A stretch of DNA of 38,587 bases from Candidatus Magasanikbacteria bacterium RIFOXYC2_FULL_40_16 (GTDB lineage: Bacteria > Patescibacteriota > Patescibacteriia > Magasanikbacterales > UBA922), in contig MFQY01000059.1 of assembly GCA_001783185.1 (NCBI GenBank), positions 1-38,587 of the forward strand, written 5' to 3'. Within the stretch, counting starts at the first letter, position 1. Every line of letters starts with the position of its first letter. Below are positions 1-9,215 of the stretch, in pieces. A program made the position numbers and the translations under genes. Below the pieces are notes generated by a model, which made no database searches, was not told where the DNA came from, and worked only from the letters and a program-made list of their open reading frames with translations.

Positions 1-513
1 TGGGGGATTGATGTTTCTGAAAATAAAGAAGATGGAATAACATGTCTGCGGGGTGATTTTGTGGGTCATGACTTTAACCGGGAATTTAATGCCGTTGTAG
101 GGTTGATGGTTATTGAACATATTCCTGACTTAGTTTCTTTTGTTAAAAAAATATCTACAGTTTTGTCAGGTGGTGGAATGGTCTTTCTGGTGACTATTAA
201 CAGTAATAGCGTAATATACGGTTTAGCTAGAATTTTACGCCGATTTGGTTGGCGCGGTCCTTATGATCGTCTCTATCACCATCATCACCTGCAACATTTT
301 AATAGCAGTTCTTTGCGTCGTTTAATGGAAAAGAATGATTTTACTGTTGTTAAACAATACAGTCATAATTTTCCACTGTCAGCTCTTGATTTGCCACAGG
401 GTTCTCGTTTCCTTGGGTTGGTTTATTATTGTGCCATAGCATGTATGTTTTTTGTAACTAATATTTTTGGAGGGGGTTTAAATCAAACTATTATTTGTAA
501 AAAGAAAGTCTAA
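1..513 (+). CDS. Class I SAM-dependent methyltransferase, C-terminal part (5' end outside window)
   Basis: Frame 1 is open from base 1 (WGIDVSENKEDGITCLRGDF...); VVGLMVIEHIPD and HHHHLQHFNSSSLRRLMEKNDF match the late motifs of Methyltransf_11/23-type proteins. Confidence 0.7.
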   Translation, partial: WGIDVSENKEDGITCLRGDFVGHDFNREFNAVVGLMVIEHIPDLVSFVKKISTVLSGGGMVFLVTINSNSVIYGLARILRRFGWRGPYDRLYHHHHLQHFNSSSLRRLMEKNDFTVVKQYSHNFPLSALDLPQGSRFLGLVYYCAIACMFFVTNIFGGGLNQTIICKKKV

Positions 514-524
514 TTGAATATCAT

Positions 525-1475
525 ATGAATTGTCCCGCTTCACTATCTATTGTTATTCCGTGTTATGATGAGGAAGAGGTCTTACCATCAACGTATGCCA
601 GATTAAAAGAGCTTTGTTTGGGTTGGGTTAATGCCGGGAAAATAACTGAATATGAAATTGTATTTGTCAATGACGGCTCTACAGATAAAACTTTTGATAT
701 TATGCGCGGTTTTTTTGAGTCTGATCAAAATGTAGTGGTGGTTGATTTTAGGAAAAATTTTGGTTTTCAATCCGCTATTTCCGCAGGTTTGTACGCGGCT
801 AAAAATGAAATGATTGTTAGTATTGATAGCGACCTCCAAAACGATCCGGAAAAAATTGCTGAAATGGTTGCAAAATATTATGAAGGATATGAGATGGTAT
901 TGGGAGTGCGAAAGGATCGCGCTGCGGATAAGTTCTTTAAAAGGATAACCGCTCAACTTTTTTATAAACTTGTGAGTTTTTTTGGCATACCTTCAGTTTA
1001 CAATCACGCCGATTTTAGACTATTAAGCAGGGATATTGTGGCGGAATTGAAAAATTTTCCGGAACGCGCTCGTTATTTGCGTTCATTAATATTTTCTGTA
1101 GAGTCAAAATATGCCTGCGTATATTATGAGTGCCGCGCGCGCGCATTGGGCCGCAGTAAGTTCAATTTTTCTAAAATGGTTTCATTGGCAATTGATGGTA
1201 TTACTTCATTTAGCGCTATGCCGATAAGATTAATTTCTCTTTTGGGAATAGTGATGTTTTTATTTTCAATCATAGGTCTTGTTTATACATTGTGTGTCCG
1301 TTTTTTTCTTCAGGCGGTTGTTCCCGGTTGGGCTTCGGTATTATTAATCATTTTATTTTTAGGCGGTATCCAAAACTTGTCTTTGGGTGTCATTGGCGAA
1401 TACCTTTCTAAATTGTATTTAGAGGCGAAACAGCGTCCACCGTATATAATACGCCGTGAGTATCGCCATAAATAA
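525..1475 (+). CDS. Family 2 glycosyltransferase (DPM1/GtrB-like, polyprenyl-phosphate type) with C-terminal TM helices
   Basis: SIVIPCYDEEEVLPSTY, FVNDGSTDKT, SIDSDLQNDPE, NHADFRLLSR, two hydrophobic C-terminal segments. Confidence 0.92.
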   Translation: MNCPASLSIVIPCYDEEEVLPSTYARLKELCLGWVNAGKITEYEIVFVNDGSTDKTFDIMRGFFESDQNVVVVDFRKNFGFQSAISAGLYAAKNEMIVSIDSDLQNDPEKIAEMVAKYYEGYEMVLGVRKDRAADKFFKRITAQLFYKLVSFFGIPSVYNHADFRLLSRDIVAELKNFPERARYLRSLIFSVESKYACVYYECRARALGRSKFNFSKMVSLAIDGITSFSAMPIRLISLLGIVMFLFSIIGLVYTLCVRFFLQAVVPGWASVLLIILFLGGIQNLSLGVIGEYLSKLYLEAKQRPPYIIRREYRHK

Positions 1476-1482
1476 TAAATTT

Positions 1483-3228
1483 ATGATAAATAGTATAAAA
1501 AATTATTTCAAAGAACATTGGCTGGGAATGGTTATTGCCCTCTTGATTGGTATGGTGGTGGCAGCGCCACCGGTTATTTGGCATTTTTCCACCGGCTACC
1601 AAGGTGTTGATATGCTTAAAACTAACACCGAACCGCCATATGTAGGATTCGTGCAGGAGGTCTATGATGGCCATCCGGGCTTGGGGAATCCATACCTCGC
1701 TGACAGTAAGGATAATTTATATCTTTTTCCACCCTTTAGCGCTAATATCATTGCCGGTTTTGGAAAACTATTTTTTCTCTCCTCCGGGGTTCAGGCGGTT
1801 ATGGTAAGTCGTTTTTTTATTGTTTCAGCGTTAGCCTTTATGATTTACCTTTTTTGTTTCGCGCTCACAGGGCGTCGCGCGGTAGGCATCGTGGCGGCGC
1901 CGTTTGTGCTCCTGGGCTATAGTTTTGTGGACCCCGACAATATAATAAATTTGTTTCTGCGCGGAAATTCATCGCAGGAACAGACATTTATTGATTATGG
2001 ACGGCCGATGACTCCGCAAATAAGCGCTCTGTTTTTCTATAGTTATCTTTTTTGTTTTTGGAAATCGCTTCAAAATTTATCAAAGAAAAGTTATGCCGTT
2101 TTGAGCGTCCTTATATTAGGCTTATCTTTTTACGTTTATTTATTTACTTGGACATTTTTGTTTACACTGAACGGTTTTTTGGTTTTAGTTTACATTTGGA
2201 ACAAAGAGTTTGAAAAAGTGAAAAAAATTATTATAATATCTTTAGGAGCTTTTCTAATGGGTTTGCCGTATTTTTGGCATATTTATTTGGTTTCTCTACA
2301 TCCGTGGTATACCGAGGTCTCAACGCGATTTGGCTTTATCTCAATGCGGGCGTTTTATTTTAGTAAATTAGTGATTGGTTCTGCAATCTTGTTTATATTC
2401 AGTCGAAAAGTGTTCAGTCGTTCATTACAGCTTTTTTTTACAGCTATTTTCCTTACGGCTATTTTTGTCGTGAACGAGCAAGTGATTACCGGAAAATATA
2501 TTTTTAATGAACATTTTCATTGGTATTATAATACGCCCTTGATGATTATTTTTTTAGTTGTTCTTCTGTTTTCTCTGCAAAATAGATTTTTTTCTAAGTG
2601 GCAGAAAATAATGTCAGGTCTCGTTATTTTCATGGCAGGTTTTTTGATTTTTAATGGAATTATGATACAATACGCTTCTTACAAAGCCAATTTATCTGCA
2701 GTTATAGATGAACAAAAATATGCCCCTCTTTTTGAGTGGTTAAATAAATCAACAGCGCGTGATTCTGTTGTACTTTCTTTGGGCGAATCGACTCGTCTTA
2801 TCCCGGCTCTCACACATAATAATATTTATTCTGCCAGTGGTGGCGTTCTCTATACACTTATTCCTGATGAACGTTTTCTACATTCTTATTTAGTTTATAA
2901 GTACTTAGAGGGAATTGACCCGGATTATATTCGTGAATATTTAGATGCTCATCGTGAAGATATTAGTTTGGCGGTGGTTGGCTATAGGTACAATTTTGGC
3001 GGATGCGCTACTTGTTTTCCGGATGCCGCCACCATAGATAATATGGTAGCTGATTATGAACAACTTACGGATGAGAATTTTTTTACCTACGTAAGACGCT
3101 ATCCGCTTGATTATTTGGTGTGGGATAAAAAACAGAATCCGGAATGGAATGTTGATGAACGCTGGAATTTGATTAAACTCCAGACATGGGGTAATATTAG
3201 TGCTTACGATTTGAGGCAATCTTATTAA
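1483..3228 (+). CDS. Polytopic membrane protein, possible GT-C-like glycosyltransferase
   Basis: Many hydrophobic segments plus a soluble C-terminal domain; ATG at 1483 preferred over the upstream GTG at 1456, which overlaps the preceding CDS. Confidence 0.7.
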   Translation: MINSIKNYFKEHWLGMVIALLIGMVVAAPPVIWHFSTGYQGVDMLKTNTEPPYVGFVQEVYDGHPGLGNPYLADSKDNLYLFPPFSANIIAGFGKLFFLSSGVQAVMVSRFFIVSALAFMIYLFCFALTGRRAVGIVAAPFVLLGYSFVDPDNIINLFLRGNSSQEQTFIDYGRPMTPQISALFFYSYLFCFWKSLQNLSKKSYAVLSVLILGLSFYVYLFTWTFLFTLNGFLVLVYIWNKEFEKVKKIIIISLGAFLMGLPYFWHIYLVSLHPWYTEVSTRFGFISMRAFYFSKLVIGSAILFIFSRKVFSRSLQLFFTAIFLTAIFVVNEQVITGKYIFNEHFHWYYNTPLMIIFLVVLLFSLQNRFFSKWQKIMSGLVIFMAGFLIFNGIMIQYASYKANLSAVIDEQKYAPLFEWLNKSTARDSVVLSLGESTRLIPALTHNNIYSASGGVLYTLIPDERFLHSYLVYKYLEGIDPDYIREYLDAHREDISLAVVGYRYNFGGCATCFPDAATIDNMVADYEQLTDENFFTYVRRYPLDYLVWDKKQNPEWNVDERWNLIKLQTWGNISAYDLRQSY

Positions 3229-3303
3229 TTATTCTGTAGCAGTAACTTCTTTTATATTTTTTTGATTTAAAAGAGGTGAAGTTATTAAAGAAGGCAATAA
3301 TTT

Positions 3304-4290
3304 ATGTCAAAGTTAGAAAATAAAAAAGAAAAAATGATTCTTCCTCCAAAACATGATGTTTCACTCGCCTCGTTTGCTCCCTATCTTGAGTGGGTTGTTT
3401 GTGATTTGTGCGGATCTGATGATTATAAAATTTTGTACCCCGCAACATATACGGAGCATGATTTTTCCACAGAACGGTTTCGTAGTTTTACATACGCGAA
3501 TTGTGATTATGCGCGCGGGCACATAGTTCGTTGTAAAAATTGCGGTATGGTTTATATGAACCCGCGTGATTCTGATGTAGCCTCTTTGTATAATAAAGTA
3601 GAGGAGGATGATTTTTATTTTTCATCAGCCGAGGATCGCATAATTAGTTTTCGTCGTGATTTAGAACAATTTGAAAAAATAATTGGAAAAATCAACAGCA
3701 AGCAGCTTCTGGATGTTGGTTGTAGTTATGGTTTTCTTTTGGATGTTGCGGTAGAACGGGGTTGGAAAGTGTGGGGGAGTGAATTGTCAAAAAAACAATC
3801 GTCCTATGCGGCGGAGAGGCATCCGGGAGTGTGTAATAACGCTGTTTCTGAATGTAATTTTCCTTCTAATTTTTTTGATGCTATTACCGCTTACGAGATA
3901 TTAGAGCATGTATCTTCACCCCGGGAATTTTTGAAAGATTTGCGACAAGTATTGCGACCGGGTGGTTATCTGGCCATGACTACACCTAATGTAGCCGGCT
4001 GGGAGGCAAAACTTATGGGCCGCTATTGGTTGAATCTTATTCGTATGCACTTATATTATTTTTCGCCCGGTACCATACGGCGTATTCTTGAGGAGGAAGG
4101 ATTTACAGTGATAAGTATTAAGCATCATTATAGAATCGTGACGCTGGGTTCGGCTATTAGGTGGATGAAGAAATATCCAATTTTTTATTATCCTCTGCAC
4201 TTATTATTTGGGAATCGTTTTGCTAAAAATTGGCGTGTGCTGTGTGGTTTAAATGGCAATATAACAGTGTTTGCCAGGAAAAATTTCTAG
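3304..4290 (+). CDS. Class I SAM-dependent methyltransferase with N-terminal zinc-binding Cys pairs
   Basis: CDLCGS...CKNCGMVYMNPR, LLDVGCSYGFLLDVA, LRPGGYLAMTTPN. Confidence 0.88.
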   Translation: MSKLENKKEKMILPPKHDVSLASFAPYLEWVVCDLCGSDDYKILYPATYTEHDFSTERFRSFTYANCDYARGHIVRCKNCGMVYMNPRDSDVASLYNKVEEDDFYFSSAEDRIISFRRDLEQFEKIIGKINSKQLLDVGCSYGFLLDVAVERGWKVWGSELSKKQSSYAAERHPGVCNNAVSECNFPSNFFDAITAYEILEHVSSPREFLKDLRQVLRPGGYLAMTTPNVAGWEAKLMGRYWLNLIRMHLYYFSPGTIRRILEEEGFTVISIKHHYRIVTLGSAIRWMKKYPIFYYPLHLLFGNRFAKNWRVLCGLNGNITVFARKNF

Positions 4291-4299
4291 CAGTGTTAT

Positions 4300-5190
4300 C
4301 TATTGTTTTTTTGCTATAACAAACATATTGTCCCTAAGATTGATGAGGACAGATAAATTATTAAGTGGCGTTTTTTTAATTAAGTTAGAAATTTTTCTCC
4401 AGATTTTTTTATGGCGGATTGTATAGAGGGCATGAAATACATAGGCAAGTTTGAATTTTTTGCCAATTGTGTCTTTTGAAATAAGTGAGAATTGGTTGCG
4501 TTCTAGCAGTATTTTCAGATTGTGTATGCTAAAAAGGTGTAAATGTTCAGGTGGAATAATGAGCGCCCATTTTTTACCCATTAATCGCGCGAATAAGCTG
4601 TCAGAATCCGGCAGGTTCATCACTATTAGCCCCCCGGGCTTGAGAATTTTTTTTATATGGGCGAGCGTAGATTGAGGGTTTGAAATATGCTCAAAAACAT
4701 CCCATAAAGTAATAATATCAAAATATTCTTTTTCATAACCGCAATTCTCCAATATCCCGGTTTTAATATCCAGACCTTTCTGTCTTCCCGTTTCGGCCGC
4801 GAAGTCTGATATTTCCACGCCGGAAACATTCCAACCGCGTTTTTTCGCCGCTGTCATAAAAGACCCGGTAGCCGCGCCTACATCCAATAGGCTTCCTTTG
4901 TCCGGATATTGTTTTTCAATTTTATCCAAATATTTTTTAAACTCTTCGGATTCATCGTTTTTATCTTCGTCGTAATTTATGTAGCCGAAGCCTTCGTTAG
5001 CTCCGCAAAAATAATTTTCCGAATAAATATTTTCCATGTTGTTCGGTATCGGGTGGACAAAAATAAGTTTGCATTTTGGGCATTTGTAGACATCGTTATT
5101 ATTTTTTTCAAACCAAAAATTCACGCCGTTTTCTCCGCAAAGCCGGCAAGTTGTTTGCTTGTTTTTATCTTTATTCTTGGTGTTTTCCAT
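4300..5190 (-). CDS. Class I SAM-dependent methyltransferase with N-terminal zinc-binding Cys pairs
   Basis: CRLCG...CPKCKLIFVHPIP, LLDVGAATGSFMTAAKKRGW, LKPGGLIVMNLPD. Confidence 0.88.
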   Translation of the reverse strand: MENTKNKDKNKQTTCRLCGENGVNFWFEKNNNDVYKCPKCKLIFVHPIPNNMENIYSENYFCGANEGFGYINYDEDKNDESEEFKKYLDKIEKQYPDKGSLLDVGAATGSFMTAAKKRGWNVSGVEISDFAAETGRQKGLDIKTGILENCGYEKEYFDIITLWDVFEHISNPQSTLAHIKKILKPGGLIVMNLPDSDSLFARLMGKKWALIIPPEHLHLFSIHNLKILLERNQFSLISKDTIGKKFKLAYVFHALYTIRHKKIWRKISNLIKKTPLNNLSVLINLRDNMFVIAKKQ

Positions 5191-6685
5191 GCATTTTTTC
5201 CATTAATTTATCACACAGCAGATGAAGCCCTTTATCTTGTCTTATTTTTTGCAGGTCGCCTTCATACCAAATGCCGGAGAAATTAAAAGGCACAGCGTCT
5301 TTAAACACGGCCGCGACAAAATTTTCCATTTCATTTTCTTTGTAATCATAATGTTCAATTTGTTCATTAACCAATTCCGGAAGTTTTTCTATGTCATGAA
5401 TTCTTTTTACGAAAGACAAAGAATTGTAAAATACATTTCCAAAAGTGATAACCGGTTTTCTTAGCAAGGAAGCTTCCCAGCCGACTGTGCCTGTTATAGT
5501 GGTTATCAATCTGGATTTTTTGATTAATTCGGAACTTTTTATGGTATGGTCTATAAATTTTACATTTGGAATTTTTTTAAGTTCTTTATAAAAAGAAAGT
5601 GATCGACGATAGACCATAGCCGGATGTTCTTTCACATAAAGTTTGAAGTGTAAAGGAAGGGCGCGCGCGATTTGTCTTATCAAAGCAATTTGGTCAAAAT
5701 AAAAAGGAGAAAGCAGTAAGGTGGCAAGTTCCGGGTCAAAATGTAAAGGATAAAACGCATAATCTTCTTCCGCCGGTTTATCAAAAAGGTGGGATAGTCC
5801 TCTCCATTTTCTGTAGCGATGTCTTAATTTGAACAGTATAAATCGGAGAGGGTTTATATAGATTATTCCATATAAGAATATGCCTTTATTTTTGGCGTAA
5901 TTTTTGTAAAGGGTAATAAGGTAGTTTATTGAACGGAAAATATTTTTTGGTTTTAGTAAGGTTTCTTGTTTTGAGTTAGCTGACACATCCAGCTCAATAT
6001 ATTCTAAGTCTAAAGAGCCGGTTTCTCTGAATTGTTTGATGAATCTTTTTGCCCGATTATGTTCTTCCGTATTTTGTATTTTATTTTGCAGATAATAATT
6101 TGCGTATTCCTCCACGCCGGTTAAAGTATCATAATCTTCAGAAATTGAGATCAAATTGCCAATTCGTGGAAAATCCAAATTGAAAACGCGAATCCCCATT
6201 TTTTTTGCGGTATGATATAGGATTTGGTGGCCGATTGTTCCAAAAGCGAAAAAAAATATAAAATCAGGTCTCTGCTCTTTAAGCATTTTTTCAGTTGCTT
6301 TTGCTCTTGCCTGGAATATACGCAAGTTATCTTCGTGCGAATAAAGAGGGTCGATTTCAGGGGTAGTCTCTTCTTTTGGTCCGATGGACATCATCATTTT
6401 TCTGTCTGAATAAAAATAATTCCATAAATGAGGCGGGGCATGTTCTTTTTCAAAGTTTTTTATATAAGATAAATCAATAGTCTCATTTTTATAGTTGGCG
6501 TGTATTTTATGGTCAACTAATATGTCATCATATTTAATATCATCCTGTGATTTTATAAAATCTTCCGCTCCGGTAGAAATAACATAAGCGCAAAATTTTT
6601 CCACTCCGTATTTTTCTTTAAGAGTCAAGGCGATGGCGTGACCGAGTTTGGCGTATTGATTTTGTAAGACAATGCATGCTTTCAT
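5171..6685 (-). CDS. Capsule polysaccharide biosynthesis-type protein (KpsS/LipB-like glycosyltransferase)
   Basis: YPLHFDPEL, KLYVKEHPAM, LITTITGTVGWEASLLRKPVITFGN are typical of the Capsule_synth family. Confidence 0.7.
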   Translation of the reverse strand: MKACIVLQNQYAKLGHAIALTLKEKYGVEKFCAYVISTGAEDFIKSQDDIKYDDILVDHKIHANYKNETIDLSYIKNFEKEHAPPHLWNYFYSDRKMMMSIGPKEETTPEIDPLYSHEDNLRIFQARAKATEKMLKEQRPDFIFFFAFGTIGHQILYHTAKKMGIRVFNLDFPRIGNLISISEDYDTLTGVEEYANYYLQNKIQNTEEHNRAKRFIKQFRETGSLDLEYIELDVSANSKQETLLKPKNIFRSINYLITLYKNYAKNKGIFLYGIIYINPLRFILFKLRHRYRKWRGLSHLFDKPAEEDYAFYPLHFDPELATLLLSPFYFDQIALIRQIARALPLHFKLYVKEHPAMVYRRSLSFYKELKKIPNVKFIDHTIKSSELIKKSRLITTITGTVGWEASLLRKPVITFGNVFYNSLSFVKRIHDIEKLPELVNEQIEHYDYKENEMENFVAAVFKDAVPFNFSGIWYEGDLQKIRQDKGLHLLCDKLMEKMHGKHQE

Positions 6686-8166
6686 ATTTTTAAGTTATGT
6701 CTAATTATCAGCCGGACTGTTTTGTATGGGCCTTTATTCCACATTTTATCCGTGAGAAATATCATTGAGTAGTATAAAATGGCCGCGATTAAAGCCAGAG
6801 AAAATAAAATTATTGCCGGCAATTGTAAAATGTAATCTTTATATATCAAAGCGGGGATTACAAGGATAATGGAAGCTACCAGGGGTATGATAATGGTTCC
6901 TAGAATATCGCGGACGCGCGCTTTTGTCAATCGCGCCACATTCAAAAGATTAAGCGCCGTGATTGGCACAATTCCAACCAAGAGCGCGAAAGATGCCCCG
7001 ATGGCGCCGAATTTGGATGTAAAATATATAAGAAGGGGGAGAGTTATGATTATTTTGATAAGATTGACCTTTACTTGTTTATCCGGATATCCGATGGCGT
7101 TGAAAAGCGAATAAAGTATATCGTTTATGACCGCGATAAAAAAGAATATCAGCATTACCCGGAGAATATTTGTCATTCCTAGCCAGTCCTGCCCCAAGAT
7201 AATAAGAATTATTTTTCCGCCGGCTAACAAAATCAGTGAAGTGGCCGGAATAAGCAGGAAAGAAACGATTTGCATGCTTTTTATCAACCCTTCGTTTATT
7301 TTTTCCGTATCTTTTTGTATTTTTGAATAGGCGGGGAAACTGATTGTCTGTATGGTGGGGCCGATAAATCCGGGCGCGATGGCGGCCATATTTTTTGCTT
7401 TGGTGTAAAGGCCCAAGGATGTTATATTTGTCAATCGGGCGAGAATACTGGTTTCCATCAATCCATATAATTGCGTAATCCAGGTTTGTCCGATTATCCA
7501 TTTGCTGTAATTAAATAAATCCTTTAATTTACCAAATGATAAAGACAGTCTTGGCCTGTAAGGATGCAGAAAGTAAGTTGATATTGTTTGGGTCGCGTAT
7601 GAAGCTATGGTGGCGAAGAAAAGCGCCCAGTATGATTTCCAAAATAGAGCAATACTAATTCCGACTAAAATGTAGACTATATCTCTAAGGACATTTCTGA
7701 TTATGATTTTTTTAAAGTCCATTTCTTTAAACAAAAAGGTTTCACCTATATTAAATAAGTTCTGTATCACGATAAAAACGCCGCCCAACTGAATTGCCAA
7801 AACAGCTACCTCAGTCTGGAAAAAGTTGGCGATATATGGCCCGGATATAAAGACCAATGCCATTATTATGATTGACTTGATTACACCTATGGTCCAAATT
7901 GGGTTTAAATAGCGGGTAATTTCTCCCTCTTTTTGAATAATGCTTGAACCGAATCCCGTATCTGTGGCGGATTCAAGAAATTTCGGTATGGCTAAGATTA
8001 TAGCCATAACGCCAAAATCAGCCGGCCTCAAAAAACGCGCCAAGACTATAAAAGAGGCTAAACTTAGCAATTTTTGTATGGTATATCCGATAGTGAGCCA
8101 TTTCCCGCCTTTAATTGATTTGGACAGGACGCCCTCATTCTTGTCATTTTGGTTTAATTCTTGCAT
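6682..8166 (-). CDS. Polysaccharide flippase (Wzx/RfbX, MATE-like)
   Basis: KSIKGGKWLTIGYTIQKLLSLASFIVLARFLRPADFGVMAI plus multiple TM segments. Confidence 0.88.
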   Translation of the reverse strand: MQELNQNDKNEGVLSKSIKGGKWLTIGYTIQKLLSLASFIVLARFLRPADFGVMAIILAIPKFLESATDTGFGSSIIQKEGEITRYLNPIWTIGVIKSIIIMALVFISGPYIANFFQTEVAVLAIQLGGVFIVIQNLFNIGETFLFKEMDFKKIIIRNVLRDIVYILVGISIALFWKSYWALFFATIASYATQTISTYFLHPYRPRLSLSFGKLKDLFNYSKWIIGQTWITQLYGLMETSILARLTNITSLGLYTKAKNMAAIAPGFIGPTIQTISFPAYSKIQKDTEKINEGLIKSMQIVSFLLIPATSLILLAGGKIILIILGQDWLGMTNILRVMLIFFFIAVINDILYSLFNAIGYPDKQVKVNLIKIIITLPLLIYFTSKFGAIGASFALLVGIVPITALNLLNVARLTKARVRDILGTIIIPLVASIILVIPALIYKDYILQLPAIILFSLALIAAILYYSMIFLTDKMWNKGPYKTVRLIIRHNLKI

Positions 8167-8191
8167 TTTTTTGTTTATTAAAATAAGGGTT

Positions 8192-8220
8192 ATTATACGT
8201 TAAATTGTCGTTTCAGTCAA
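8192..8220 (-). promoter_or_regulatory. Sigma70-like promoter for the flippase/capsule/methyltransferase genes
   Basis: Minus strand reads TTGACT - 17 nt - TATAAT, about 25 nt upstream of the start at 8166. Confidence 0.7.
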
Positions 8221-8242
8221 TTTTTAATTTTGTTTTTTTGGT

Positions 8243-9214
8243 TTATTTGTCCGCTATTGACTCTTTAAGTTTGTCAGCGACGTATTTTCTTCCTTGTTCG
8301 TTGAGGTGTTCATTTGGAAATTCGTCAAAATCAAAATAGCCGGAATCTAAATCGAAGGCCAAGTTAAGACAAGGCAAATTATTAATTTCAAGAATAGCAC
8401 AAATTTTTTTGGTATTATTTTTTGTTTGTTCTGCAAAATCTGAACCAACATATTTTGTTCCGCCCTCAAAATCTATTGGAGTAATATATACGTATAGTTT
8501 GATATTTGTTTTGTCTGCTATTTCAATTATTTTTTTCAGCGACCTAATAAATCTGTGATCTTCCGATAGGTCATACATATAATAAAAAATATATTTATTT
8601 TTTAAAATGTCTTCCTCAGACATATCGGGATTTTTTATATCAGTAAAATTTTTTACGATTCCTATTTTTTCTTGCCCGTAATATACGGGCGTGGCCATAA
8701 AAGTTTCTTCGGATAGGGCTTTGGTTTTAATTGCTTGTAATATATTTAATGGCTTACTGAAATAAGATAAAAAATGATGATTAAGATAAAAAATTTCATT
8801 TTCAAATTGATCCCCCGGAGCCATATCCCATGAAGGGGAAAAAGACCTTAAGTTTACGGGGATGATAATAGCTTCGGGCTTATGCGAGGAGTTTGAAATA
8901 TAATTAAGCATCGCTTCAAACACTTTTAGATGGTAGGCGGGAGAGGAAATATCCGCAATTGAAGTAGTTGGACTGGATTTTGCGAGAAGTTCGGAGATTG
9001 AAGATTTATCAGTATCTTTTGGACCGGAATACTTTATTACACTATCGCCAAAATATAAAATTTTGTAATCTAAATATAGATATTTATCCAAATTAGAAAT
9101 CCCCGGAATTCCCAGTGTAAAAGGCAGGCGAGGGGCAACAAGTTTGTTAATCATTATTTGCGCGGAAAAGACGCAGGTTATGAATATTGTCAGAAGCAAC
9201 AAAAAACGTTTCAT
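8243..9214 (-). CDS. Secreted/membrane-anchored SGNH-hydrolase-like protein (DltD/AlgX-like)
   Basis: N-terminal signal/TM segment; YFGDSV block and C-terminal FPNEHLNEQGRKYVA (SGNH block V-like His); adjacent to an MBOAT gene. Confidence 0.55.
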   Translation of the reverse strand: MKRFLLLLTIFITCVFSAQIMINKLVAPRLPFTLGIPGISNLDKYLYLDYKILYFGDSVIKYSGPKDTDKSSISELLAKSSPTTSIADISSPAYHLKVFEAMLNYISNSSHKPEAIIIPVNLRSFSPSWDMAPGDQFENEIFYLNHHFLSYFSKPLNILQAIKTKALSEETFMATPVYYGQEKIGIVKNFTDIKNPDMSEEDILKNKYIFYYMYDLSEDHRFIRSLKKIIEIADKTNIKLYVYITPIDFEGGTKYVGSDFAEQTKNNTKKICAILEINNLPCLNLAFDLDSGYFDFDEFPNEHLNEQGRKYVADKLKESIADK

Positions 9215-9215
9215 A

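Noticed and set aside
3242-3285. Inverted repeat GTAACTTCTTTTA / TTAAAAGA..GAAGTTAT before the 3304 methyltransferase
   Set aside because: AT-rich, imperfect and with a long loop; could be chance or a weak terminator, so not claimed.
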